Assembly (NCBI RefSeq): GCF_000719515.1
Contig: NZ_JOGR01000003.1
Span: forward strand, 186,001-250,000
Reading direction: 5' to 3'
From: Glycomyces sp. NRRL B-16210
Lineage (GTDB): Bacteria > Actinomycetota > Actinomycetes > Mycobacteriales > Micromonosporaceae
DNA: 64,000 bases
Of the stretch, positions 54,387 to 61,796 are shown piece by piece. Every line of letters starts with the position of its first letter. Position 1 is the first letter of the stretch. A program made the position numbers and the translations under genes. Under the pieces are notes generated by a model. That model did no database searches, had not been told where the DNA came from, and saw nothing but the letters and a program-made list of their open reading frames with translations.

Positions 54387-54407
54387 ACTATCGATAGTGA
54401 AACTATC
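54387..54407. promoter_or_regulatory. Overlapping palindromes, probable MerR operator
   Basis: ACTATCGATAGT (54387-54398) is a perfect 12-bp palindrome and GATAGTGAAACTATC (54393-54407) a perfect inverted repeat with a GAA centre; they share GATAGT. They lie 24 nt before the DUF2306 start, where its promoter should be. Confidence 0.75.
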
Positions 54408-54453
54408 ATTGTTTTCGAAGGGCGGTCAACCGCGCTTCGGGTAAGAAGGACAC

Positions 54454-55113
54454 ATGCGAATCGGAGAGCTCAGCGCCAGGACCGGGGTCCCGGTCGCCAC
54501 GATCAAGTACTACGTGCGCGAGGGTCTGCTCTCCGGAGGCGAGCGCCGCAGCCACAACCAGGTCGAATACGACGAGGAGCACGTGCGGCGGCTGCGGCTG
54601 GTGCGAGCGATGGTCGAGGTCGGGAGCCTGCCGATCGCCAAGGTGCGCGAGGTGCTGGCCGAGATCGAGGTCCCCGACCGCGGCCTGGACGGCACCCTGG
54701 GCGTGGCGAGTCGGGCGCTGTCGCAGCACCGCGAGCCGACCGGAGAAGTCGCCGAGGAGGACCTGGAGACGGCGCGGACGATCGTCGCGCGGCAGGGCTG
54801 GCACTCCGTTCCACCGGAGTACGGGCAGGTCAGGGCCCTGGCCGATGCGATCGGCCGGTTGCGGGAGCTCGGCCTGGCCGACATGGTCGACATGAGCGGC
54901 CAGTACGCGCGCGCGGCGGAGATGGTGGCCGAATTCGACCTCGGCCTGCTGGCGGCCCGCACCGACCGCGACGAGATCATCGAGGCGATGGTCGTCGGCA
55001 CGGTGCTGGGCGACGCGATCTTCGGGGCCCTGCGGCGGATCGCCCAGGTGGAGATCTCGGGACGGACCTTCCAACGGGGCGAACGGCATCGGCATTCGAC
55101 TTCCGAGGAATAG
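54454..55113 (+). CDS. MerR family regulator
   Basis: A 219-residue regulator. The N-terminal DNA-binding domain (MRIGELSARTGVPVATIKYY) is clear, with the wing near residues 25-40 and a dimerisation helix to about 110. The ~110-residue C-terminal domain (DMVDMSGQYARAAEMVAEFD) is helical and lacks the Cys residues of metal sensors, so an organic ligand is more likely. It is divergent from DUF2306 across the palindromes at 54387-54407. Confidence 0.9.
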   Translation: MRIGELSARTGVPVATIKYYVREGLLSGGERRSHNQVEYDEEHVRRLRLVRAMVEVGSLPIAKVREVLAEIEVPDRGLDGTLGVASRALSQHREPTGEVAEEDLETARTIVARQGWHSVPPEYGQVRALADAIGRLRELGLADMVDMSGQYARAAEMVAEFDLGLLAARTDRDEIIEAMVVGTVLGDAIFGALRRIAQVEISGRTFQRGERHRHSTSEE

Positions 55114-55584
55114 TCCTTAGAGGAATTACGTAACGCGACTGACGATGCCGGACCGTCCACTTTCATGCGGAAATGGCAATGTCTGCATTTGTCGGGTTAT
55201 TGACTTCGCAAGTCGATTGGGTAGTTCTACGCTATTTACACGCACTCCGGTGACACGGCGGTAGAGGCCAAGCCTGCTCGACTCGAGACTTTGCCGCCAT
55301 CACCAGGGGGCCGCCCGGCGACGTGGGGTAGCACGGGCGGCCGGCGGCGGGGCTCCACTTACCTGGCCTGGGGCCCCGCCGCGCGAAACGCGGGCGCGGA
55401 GCACAGGCGTGGAACGCCGGCCGCGCGAAAAGCGGGGGCGCTCGGCTCGGAGCCCTGCTCGTAAGCGCAGGCGTGAGGCGCCCGCATCCGGAAAATCGAG
55501 CGGTCCTGCTCCTCCACTGGCGACGGTGCCGATCCGGTCCCTACGATGGAGGGCAGCATCGTCTATCCGAGGAGTGCGATTCCC
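55114..55584. other. 471-bp non-coding region with promoter-like and structured elements
   Basis: No gene is supported. TTGACT (55200-55205) with TAGTTC 16 nt on (55222-55227) is promoter-like. Downstream, GGTGA/TCACC and GGCGG/CCGCC (55249-55304) can enclose a small AGGC/GCCT hairpin, followed by a strong hairpin at 55344-55382. Imperfect GC-rich direct repeats (GCGCGAAA...GCGGG) lie at 55381-55440. A non-coding RNA is possible. Confidence 0.4.
55344..55382. terminator. Strong hairpin, possible terminator or attenuator
   Basis: GCGGCGGGGC (55344-55353) pairs with GCCCCGCCGC (55373-55382) across a 19-nt loop, about 200 nt before the redoxin gene. Confidence 0.45.
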
Positions 55585-56211
55585 GTGGCCCTCAACTCGA
55601 ACATGGTTCCGCTCGGCACCCCGGCGCCCGACTTCACGCTTCCCGACCTCGACGGCCGGCTCCGGTCGCTGTCCGATTTCGACGCGCCCTCGCTCCTGGT
55701 CGCGTTCGTGTGCAACCACTGCCCGTACGTCAAGCACATCGAGCAGACCCTCGGCGCCTTCACCACCGGGCAGGCGGACCTCGACGTGGTCGCCATCTGC
55801 GCCAACGACGCCGAGAACTACCCCGACGACGCCCCGGCCGGCCTCGCCGAGCAGGTCGCACGCGCGAACTGGACCTTCCCGTACCTGGTCGACCAGTCCC
55901 AGGAGGTCGCCCGCGCCTACAGCGCCGTGTGCACCCCCGACTTCTTCCTCTACGGGCCCGGCCGCGAACTCGCCTACCGCGGCGCGTTCGACGGCTCGAC
56001 CCCCGGCAACGGCGTGCCCGTCACCGGCGAGTACCTGGCGGCAGCGATCGAGCTGGTCCGCAAGGGCGAGCCGGTCCCCGAGCCGCACTACCCCTCGACC
56101 GGCTGCGGCATCAAGTGGCGCACCAAATTAGACCAGGGCGCCCTCGCGCGCGACGATCCGGCCGTTCTTGACCACGAGCCTGCGCTCGGGGTGCTCCAGC
56201 ACCGCCTCTGA
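55585..56211 (+). CDS. Thioredoxin-fold (redoxin) protein with extended C-terminus
   Basis: A 208-residue thioredoxin-fold protein. The active site is Cys43-Asn-His-Cys46 in FVCNHCPYVK, the pattern of actinobacterial redoxin-domain proteins; VCTPDFFLYG follows. Relatives end soon after the GCxIKWR motif, but here the frame runs on for about 26 residues into the 3' end of the convergent amidohydrolase gene, an 84-bp overlap. The GTG start fits the family (MALNS...). It is probably a cytoplasmic thiol oxidoreductase; no signal peptide is visible. Confidence 0.85.
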   Translation: MALNSNMVPLGTPAPDFTLPDLDGRLRSLSDFDAPSLLVAFVCNHCPYVKHIEQTLGAFTTGQADLDVVAICANDAENYPDDAPAGLAEQVARANWTFPYLVDQSQEVARAYSAVCTPDFFLYGPGRELAYRGAFDGSTPGNGVPVTGEYLAAAIELVRKGEPVPEPHYPSTGCGIKWRTKLDQGALARDDPAVLDHEPALGVLQHRL

Positions 56212-57321
56212 CGGGTTGCGCCCGGCCACGGCCACGAGGTCGGCGGCGTCGCCCACGGCGAGACCGTAGCCGTCGAGCTTGAGCAGGCGCGCGCCGCCGA
56301 ACGTGGCCGCTTCGAGGGCCAGTTCGATGTCGGCGTCGCGGCTGAACCCGGCGTTGCGGGCGAACCACTGGGTGCGCTGGAGCAGGTCGCCGGTGCCGTA
56401 GGGGCTCCACAGGTCCCGCACACCGTCGTTGCCGAGCCCCATGGTCACGCCCGCCTCGTCGAGTTCGCGCAGCGGCAGGATCTGCCTGGGCGCCACCGAG
56501 GTCAGGCCGATCCGGAGCTCGGCGAGGTCGGCGATGAGCCGGGCGCGGACGGCCTCGCCCGCGTCGCAGAGCGCGAACGCGTGGCTGATGACGACCTTCC
56601 CGGCGTAGCCGAGGGCCCTGGTGCGCTCGATGATGAGGTCGAACTCGCGGACGCCGAGGTCGCCGCCGTCGTGAAGATGGATGTCGATCTCGGCGCCGTG
56701 CTTCTCGGCGAGGGCGAAGACGAGGTCGAGGTGCGCTTCGGCGTCGCCGTCGAACCCGCCCGGGTCGATGCCGCCGACGGTCTTCACACCCGCCCGCAGG
56801 GCCTCGTCCATGAGGTCGGCGGTGCCGGGGCTGGCGAGGATGCCGGTCTGCGGGAAGGCGACCAGTTCGACGTCGATGCGCCCGGCGAGGCGCTCGACGC
56901 CTTCGCGGACGGCCTCGACCGCGCCGATCCCGATGCCCGGATCGATGTCCACATGGGACCTGGCATGGGTGGTGCCGGAGACGACCATGTTGGTGAGCAG
57001 CGCGGTGATGAAGTCGGGGTTCGGGACGCCGAACTCGGCGCGGCGGTCGCGGCCGTAGGCGATGGCGGCGGCCAGGCCGGGCCCGGCGGTGCGCGGGACC
57101 CACGGGCCGCCCCAGAGGGTCTTGTCGACGTGCGCGTGGGCGTCGACCAGGCCGGGGATGAGGACGGCGCCGTCGAGGTCCTCGACGTGGGCGCCCTCGT
57201 CGGCGAGGGCCTCGCCCGCGGCACTGGGCCCGACGGCGCTGATGCGGCCCTCGGCGATGCGCAGGTCGGTGCGCCCTTCGCGGCCCCAGAGCCGGGCGTC
57301 GCGCAGCAGCAGGTCGGTCAT
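56128..57321 (-). CDS. Amidohydrolase of the cytosine deaminase type
   Basis: A 397-residue amidohydrolase. Metal-binding blocks are VDAHAHVDKTLWGG (near residue 63), DIHLHDGGDLG, VISHAFAL and the Asp of GNDGVRDLWSPYGTGD. This matches the cytosine deaminase/AtzC-like subgroup, which deaminates or cleaves N-heterocyclic or N-alkyl substrates. An AAAGGA site precedes the ATG. A GntR regulator is encoded divergently, with two palindromic operators between, so expression is probably substrate-induced. Confidence 0.87.
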   Translation of the reverse strand: MTDLLLRDARLWGREGRTDLRIAEGRISAVGPSAAGEALADEGAHVEDLDGAVLIPGLVDAHAHVDKTLWGGPWVPRTAGPGLAAAIAYGRDRRAEFGVPNPDFITALLTNMVVSGTTHARSHVDIDPGIGIGAVEAVREGVERLAGRIDVELVAFPQTGILASPGTADLMDEALRAGVKTVGGIDPGGFDGDAEAHLDLVFALAEKHGAEIDIHLHDGGDLGVREFDLIIERTRALGYAGKVVISHAFALCDAGEAVRARLIADLAELRIGLTSVAPRQILPLRELDEAGVTMGLGNDGVRDLWSPYGTGDLLQRTQWFARNAGFSRDADIELALEAATFGGARLLKLDGYGLAVGDAADLVAVAGRNPSEAVLEHPERRLVVKNGRIVAREGALV

Positions 57322-57356
57322 GTGTCGATCCTTTCGCCTCAGGTTCCGCTCATAGC

Positions 57357-57386
57357 GGTATACCACTATGTTCGACGGTATACCGT
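57357..57386. promoter_or_regulatory. Twin GntR operators
   Basis: GGTATACC at 57357-57364 and the 12-bp palindrome ACGGTATACCGT at 57375-57386 share the core GGTATACC. Their centres are 20 bp apart, about two helical turns, placing both on one DNA face between the divergent genes. Confidence 0.8.
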
Positions 57387-57431
57387 TGACGGCGGTCCGG
57401 CCACCTGCCGGACCGGGGAGCGAGACGGGTC

Positions 57432-58112
57432 ATGACCAGAGGCGAGCGGGTCTACCGGGCCCTGCGCGAGCGCATCGTCACCGCCGCGCTGCGGCCCGGC
57501 GAGCGGCTGATCGAGCGCGACCTCGCCGCGGAGTTCGACGTCTCCCGCATCCCGCTGCGGGAGGCCTTGCAGCGCTTGGCGGCCGACGGCCTGGTGACCG
57601 CGGTCCCCGGGCAGGGCAGCATCGTCACCGTGCCGACCCCGAAGGACATCGCGGACCTCTTCGACGTGCGCGCCGGACTCGAACCGCTCGCCGCCCGCCT
57701 CGCCGCCGCCAACGCCGGACCCGAGGCGCTGCGGCGGCTGCGCGCCGCCGTCGAGCCCCGCACCGACGACGAGGCGCTCGTGGACGCGAACGCCGAGTTC
57801 CACCGCGAACTCGTCGCCGCCGCCGGAAACCCGCTCCTCGCCCAGATCATGGGCCCCTTGGAGGCGAGGATGCGGTGGCTGTTCCACCTCACCTCGTTCG
57901 ACCGCGCCGCCCGGCGCGACCCCGCCCGCCAGCGCGAGGAGCACCTGGAGCTGCTCGAAGCGCTCGAGGCGGGCGACGCGGACCGGGCCGCCGCGATCGC
58001 GTCGGCGCACCTGGAGGACGGCCGCGCCCCGACGCTCGAGGCGGCGCGGCGCTGGCAGTTGGCGGCGGTCGACGCGGTCGCGGCGACCAGGACGCGGCGC
58101 AGGCGCGCCTGA
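57432..58112 (+). CDS. GntR family regulator (FadR/FCD subgroup)
   Basis: A 226-residue regulator with an N-terminal winged helix (LAAEFDVSRIPLREALQRLA) and a helical FCD ligand domain whose metal-binding residues fit the pattern NAEFHREL ... and late His in SAHLEDG. The FCD subgroup typically senses organic acids with a bound metal. It probably represses the divergent amidohydrolase gene and itself through the GGTATACC sites. A GGGGAGCGAGACGG stretch precedes the ATG. Confidence 0.9.
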   Translation: MTRGERVYRALRERIVTAALRPGERLIERDLAAEFDVSRIPLREALQRLAADGLVTAVPGQGSIVTVPTPKDIADLFDVRAGLEPLAARLAAANAGPEALRRLRAAVEPRTDDEALVDANAEFHRELVAAAGNPLLAQIMGPLEARMRWLFHLTSFDRAARRDPARQREEHLELLEALEAGDADRAAAIASAHLEDGRAPTLEAARRWQLAAVDAVAATRTRRRRA

Positions 58113-58119
58113 CCGGCGG

Positions 58120-59052
58120 TCAGGGGGTCAGGACGGTCTTGCCGAGCAGTCGCCCGGCCGCGGCGCGGTCGTGGACGTCGGCGATCGCGGTGAGCGGGAG
58201 CCGTTCGGCCACTTCGACCGCGAGTTCTCCGGCGTCGACGAGGGCGGCGAGTTCGGCGAGCTGCGCCGCGTCCCAGCGCATCCGCACCTGTTCGACGCGC
58301 ACGCCGCGTCCGGGTTCCCGCGGGCCGGGGGTGGTGGTGCTGGCGAGGACGCCGCCGTCGGCGACGAGGTCCACAAGCGCCGCGGTCTCCTCGGGGCCGT
58401 TGCGCACGAGGTGGAGCACGACGTCGAAGCGCTCGCCGGCGAGTGCGTCCTGCACGGGGGTGCGGGTGTAGTCGACGATCCGGTCGGCGCCGGCGGCTTC
58501 GACGCGGTCGCGGCTGCGGGGGCCGGCGGTGGCGGTGACGTGCGCTTCGGCGCGTTTGGCGAGGCGGACGGCGTGGCCGCCGACGCCGCCTCCGGCGCCG
58601 TTGATCAGCAGTCGCTGTCCGGCTTGGAGTTTCGCGAATTCGAACAGGGACTGCCAGGCGGTGAGCGCGGCGATGGGCAGTGCGGCGGCGTCGGGGAGCG
58701 GGACGGTGCGGGGCGCGGGGGCGAGGCTCGCCGCTTCTGCGGCGACGTATTCGGCGGCGGCGCCGGGGGCTTCCGGTGGGAGGACGGCGATGGCGGGGTC
58801 GCCGAGGTTCCAGCCGCTGACGCCTTCGCCGATTTCGGCGACGGTGCCGGAGACGTCGAGGCCGGGGGTGTGCGGGAATTCGATGGGGGCGAGTTCTCGG
58901 ACGAATCCGGAGCGGATGGCGATGTCGAGGAAGTTGAACGAGGTGCCGGCGACTTGCAGGACCACTTGTCCCGCGGCGGCTCGGGGCTTCTCGGCGTCTT
59001 CGTGGGCGAGGACGCCGCTGTCGCCGTAGGAGTGGTAGCGCACTGCCTTCAT
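58120..59052 (-). CDS. Quinone oxidoreductase-like (MDR superfamily) NADP-dependent enzyme
   Basis: A 310-residue zinc-independent medium-chain reductase. The N-terminal GroES-like domain (GDSGVLAHEDAEKP; FPHTPGLDVSG) is followed by the Rossmann motif LINGAGGGVGGHAVRLAK near residues 145-162. No structural zinc Cys cluster is seen. It probably reduces quinones or enals. An AAGGAG site precedes the ATG. Three palindromic operators lie between it and a divergent MarR gene, so it is likely induced by the MarR ligand. Confidence 0.9.
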   Translation of the reverse strand: MKAVRYHSYGDSGVLAHEDAEKPRAAAGQVVLQVAGTSFNFLDIAIRSGFVRELAPIEFPHTPGLDVSGTVAEIGEGVSGWNLGDPAIAVLPPEAPGAAAEYVAAEAASLAPAPRTVPLPDAAALPIAALTAWQSLFEFAKLQAGQRLLINGAGGGVGGHAVRLAKRAEAHVTATAGPRSRDRVEAAGADRIVDYTRTPVQDALAGERFDVVLHLVRNGPEETAALVDLVADGGVLASTTTPGPREPGRGVRVEQVRMRWDAAQLAELAALVDAGELAVEVAERLPLTAIADVHDRAAAGRLLGKTVLTP

Positions 59053-59070
59053 GATGGCTCCTTCGAGAAA

Positions 59071-59090
59071 GTGCTTCGAGTTCGAAGCAT
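59071..59090. promoter_or_regulatory. MarR operator 1
   Basis: TGCTTCGAGTTCGAAGCA, an 18-bp near-palindrome, starts 19 nt from the quinone oxidoreductase start. Confidence 0.8.
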
Positions 59091-59104
59091 ATGACGAGCC
59101 TAGA

Positions 59105-59124
59105 GTGCTTTGAATTCGAAGCAC
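59105..59124. promoter_or_regulatory. MarR operator 2
   Basis: GTGCTTTGAATTCGAAGCAC, a 20-bp palindrome with one mismatched pair, the best-centred copy of the same motif. Confidence 0.85.
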
Positions 59125-59152
59125 AATGCTTTCGAGGGTGACGCTCCGCACA

Positions 59153-59172
59153 TTGCTTCGGATTCGAAGCAG
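59153..59172. promoter_or_regulatory. MarR operator 3
   Basis: TGCTTCGGATTCGAAGCA, third copy, ending 2 nt before the TAAGTT box of the MarR gene, so it should block that promoter. Confidence 0.8.
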
Positions 59173-59173
59173 G

Positions 59174-59179
59174 TAAGTT
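59174..59179 (+). promoter_or_regulatory. Leaderless -10 element (TAAGTT) for the MarR gene
   Basis: TAAGTT, six bases, ATG at 59186. Confidence 0.5.
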
Positions 59180-59185
59180 CGACGG

Positions 59186-59692
59186 ATGACCAAGCCCGAC
59201 CTCGACGGCGTCCCCGGACTCGAACCCGAGCAACTGGAGACCTACTTCGCGCTCATGGAGGCCGTGAGCGTGCTCCAGCACCACGTCGAGCAGCAGGTCC
59301 GCGCCGACGGCGACCTGAGCACGGTCCAGTTCCAGCTCCTCGCGCGCCTCGCGGGCACCGGCGGGAGGCTGACGATGACGGAACTGGCCGACGGCGTGGT
59401 CTACAGCCGCAGCGGCCTGACCTACCAGGCGGGACTGCTCGAGAAGGCCGGCCTGGTCACCCGCGGCCCCAGCCCCGACGACGACCGGTCCACCCTGGTC
59501 ACCATCACCGAAGCGGGCGTCGACCGGGTGAAGCGGATCCTGCCCGGACACGTCCAGGTCGCCCGCAGGCTGCTGTTCGAGCCGTTGACCGAGGAGGACA
59601 TCCGCGAGCTCGGCGACATGATGGCGCGCGTGCGCGACCACATGCGGGCCCAGCCGCCCCGATCGGCCGCGCCCAGGAAGCGCCGCGCGTAA
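59186..59692 (+). CDS. MarR family regulator
   Basis: A 168-residue winged-helix regulator. Helix-turn-helix and wing are at about residues 60-105 (MTELADGVVYSRSGLTYQAG; VTRGPSPDDDRSTLVTIT). No conserved sensing Cys is seen, so a small-molecule ligand is more likely than thiol oxidation. It is divergent from the quinone oxidoreductase gene with three near-identical operators between. It ends 12 nt from the convergent maf gene. Confidence 0.9.
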   Translation: MTKPDLDGVPGLEPEQLETYFALMEAVSVLQHHVEQQVRADGDLSTVQFQLLARLAGTGGRLTMTELADGVVYSRSGLTYQAGLLEKAGLVTRGPSPDDDRSTLVTITEAGVDRVKRILPGHVQVARRLLFEPLTEEDIRELGDMMARVRDHMRAQPPRSAAPRKRRA

Positions 59693-59704
59693 GCAGAAGC
59701 GGCG

Positions 59705-60298
59705 TTAACGCCACAGGTCGTGGAGGGCGATCTCCAGTTCGCCGAGCATGTTGCGCAGCAGCGGCATCGACAGTCCGATCACCGTGCCGGGATCGCCGTC
59801 GATGCGGTCGATGAACGCCGCGCCGTAGCCGTCGAGCGTGAACGAGCCGGCCACGTGCAGCGGCTCGCCCGTCGCCACATAAGCGGCGATCTCCTCATCG
59901 GAGACCTCGGCGAAGTGCACCTCGGTGCCCGAGGCCCGCAGGACCTGGCGGTCGGCGGCCGTGTCGATCAGGCAGTGCCCGGTGTAGAGCGTCCCCGAGT
60001 TGCCGCGCATCCGCTTCCAGCGCGAGGTCGCCTCCTCGGGCCCCTCGGGCTTGCCGAGGATCTCGTGCCCGAAGTGCAGCACCGAATCGCAGCCGAGCAC
60101 CAGCGCGTCCGGGCCGACCAGGTCGAGCACCGCCCGCGCCTTCAACTCCGCGAGCGTGGAGGCCAACTCGGCCGGGTCCTCGCCCATGACGCGGCTCTCG
60201 TCCACGCCCGAGACGATCACCAAGGGCTCGATCCCCGCGGCCTTCAGGATCTCCCGCCGCGCCGGCGACTGCGAAGCGAGGACGAACGGACGGCTCAA
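59705..60298 (-). CDS. Maf family nucleotide pyrophosphatase
   Basis: A 197-residue protein with the family motif LASQSPARREILKAAG at the N-terminus, VLGCDSVLHFG near the middle and DGYGAAFIDRIDGDPGTVIGL later. Maf proteins hydrolyse the alpha-beta phosphate bond of dTTP, UTP or modified nucleotides and can affect septation. Homologues start just before RPFVLAS, which favours the TTG at 60298 overlapping the accE stop (TTGA). A longer upstream frame exists but would overlap accE extensively. Confidence 0.88.
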   Translation of the reverse strand: MSRPFVLASQSPARREILKAAGIEPLVIVSGVDESRVMGEDPAELASTLAELKARAVLDLVGPDALVLGCDSVLHFGHEILGKPEGPEEATSRWKRMRGNSGTLYTGHCLIDTAADRQVLRASGTEVHFAEVSDEEIAAYVATGEPLHVAGSFTLDGYGAAFIDRIDGDPGTVIGLSMPLLRNMLGELEIALHDLWR

Positions 60299-60504
60299 CG
60301 GTCCATCCCGCGCCGCGCCGGAACCGAGGCCTCGCGCCACGAACGGCGCACCCGCAGCTTCAGCCCCGGGTTCGACCACGCCGCGCGGCGGCCCGGCGCC
60401 TCGGACTCCTCCTCGGCGCGCGGCAGCGCCGTGATCAGACCGACGAGCGCCGCCAGCTCCTCGTCCGTGGGGTTGCCACGCAGGACCTTGAGCTCCAGAC
60501 TCAT
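60295..60504 (-). CDS. Acyl-CoA carboxylase epsilon subunit
   Basis: A 69-residue protein matching the small epsilon subunits of actinobacterial acyl-CoA carboxylases: LKVLRGNPTDEELAALVGLI at the N-terminus and a late WSNPGLKLR ... SWREA block. Epsilon subunits stabilise the alpha-beta complex. AGGAG precedes the ATG. The beta-subunit gene lies 1.3 kb upstream on the same strand, separated by the NYN gene. Confidence 0.85.
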   Translation of the reverse strand: MSLELKVLRGNPTDEELAALVGLITALPRAEEESEAPGRRAAWSNPGLKLRVRRSWREASVPARRGMDR

Positions 60505-60538
60505 CGCGCTGCTCCTCACCTGCGACACTGCGAGAGTG

Positions 60539-61552
60539 TCATTCCTCGTCGAAGTCGAATTCGCGGTGCACCCGCTCCCAGAAGCCGTCGCGGACCCAGA
60601 TCCGCGCTTCGGGGTGGTCGCGTAGAGAGTATCCGAGTTCCTTCTCCGCTTCCACCAGCAGCTCCTTGTCGATGACCGTCGGCAGCTGCGGGCCGGGCAG
60701 CAGGTCGGCTATGTTGTCGGCGCCCCTGGTCAGCAGCCACTTGTGGCCCACGTACTCCCCCACCGAGCGCACCGTCTCGGGGTCGAGCTTCTCACCGGTC
60801 TGCGTGGTCCGCACGAACTTCGGCCGGGCCGACTCGGCCTGGGCCAGCGCATCCGCGGCGTTCATCGTGACCGCCACCGACTGGCGCTGGCCGAAGACGG
60901 CGGCGGGGCTGGGGACGCGCGGCTCCGGCTGCGTGATGGGCGCGCCGACCATGCTGTAGGTGGCCGCGGCGGCCGTGCCGCTCTTGGTGAAGTAGGCGCG
61001 CAGGTCCTCGGCCTCGATCGTCTCGACCGTGTCGGACTCCCACACCAGTCGCTCGGCCTGGTTGGTGCCGTACGGCGGCTCGACGCCCCACAGGTGCACG
61101 CGCACCCCGTAGGCCTGGGCGACCTCGACGGCCGGGACCATGTCCTCGTCGCCGGCCAGAAGGATGGCCTCGTGGACGGCGTGGTGGCGGGCGAGCAGTT
61201 CCAGGTCGGAGCGGATCTGCGCGTCGACGCCCTTCTGCTGGCCGCGCGAGTTGAGGTTGCCGAGGCGGACTTTGACGAATTCCATGTTGGCGATGACGCG
61301 CTGGTCGACGGTGGGCACGCGGTCGCGGGCGGCGTCGAACCAGTACAGGCGGAGCAGTTCGCCGTCGGAGAGGCGGTGGGCGGCGCGTTCGATGAGGGAT
61401 TTGATGAGCTTCTCGGCGTCCACGCGGTAGTCGCGTCGGGAGGTGGCGTCGAGCAGGAGTTCCGCCGCCGCCGCGTAGAGGTACCCGACGTCGATCAATA
61501 TGGCGTACCGCCGGGACGGCAACCCGGGCAGCATCCCTCCGATTGGTGTCAT
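60539..61552 (-). CDS. NYN domain (PIN-like) putative nuclease
   Basis: A 337-residue protein. The N-terminal ~180 residues form a NYN/LabA-like domain with acidic catalytic residues in ILIDVGYLYAAA, QQKGVDAQIRSDL and LLAGDEDMVPAV. The C-terminal ~130 residues (LDPETVRSVGEYVGHKWLLT; IWVRDGFWERVHREF) resemble an OST-HTH-like region seen in RNA-linked NYN proteins. RNA cleavage is plausible but unshown. It lies between accD and accE, preceded by a terminator and an inverted repeat, so it has its own promoter. Confidence 0.82.
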   Translation of the reverse strand: MTPIGGMLPGLPSRRYAILIDVGYLYAAAAELLLDATSRRDYRVDAEKLIKSLIERAAHRLSDGELLRLYWFDAARDRVPTVDQRVIANMEFVKVRLGNLNSRGQQKGVDAQIRSDLELLARHHAVHEAILLAGDEDMVPAVEVAQAYGVRVHLWGVEPPYGTNQAERLVWESDTVETIEAEDLRAYFTKSGTAAAATYSMVGAPITQPEPRVPSPAAVFGQRQSVAVTMNAADALAQAESARPKFVRTTQTGEKLDPETVRSVGEYVGHKWLLTRGADNIADLLPGPQLPTVIDKELLVEAEKELGYSLRDHPEARIWVRDGFWERVHREFDFDEE

Positions 61553-61571
61553 GGCCCACTCCCAACATCGG

Positions 61572-61590
61572 GCGGGACAATTCGTCCCGC
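61572..61590. promoter_or_regulatory. Inverted repeat upstream of the NYN gene
   Basis: GCGGGAC (61572-61578) and GTCCCGC (61584-61590) flank AATTC, about 20 nt before the NYN start. It may be an operator or a hairpin in the leader. Confidence 0.5.
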
Positions 61591-61750
61591 TTCCCCCAGC
61601 TTAAGACGGTACCTGGATCGGACTCTCCGGATGGGAGTGGTGCACGCCGCTCTTCATGGCAATCCGGTTTCTCCCGGTAGCGGCCTCGGGCGCGATGCGG
61701 ACGCGTGTGCGGCTCACCTGATCGGGTGAGCCGGGAGGATCGGGGCACGC

Positions 61751-61790
61751 CGAAGGCGGCGGGTCGCCCGCGGGCGGCCCGCCGCCTTCG
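61751..61790 (-). terminator. Terminator after accD
   Basis: An 18-bp stem with one G-T pair (61751-61768 with 61773-61790) and CGCG loop lies 6 nt past the accD stop. Confidence 0.85.
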
Positions 61791-61796
61791 CGGCGC

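Noticed and set aside
55195..55400. Cyclic-di-AMP or cyclic-di-GMP riboswitch
   Set aside because: Some GC-rich stem sequence looked reminiscent, but the conserved core motifs of either class are not present.
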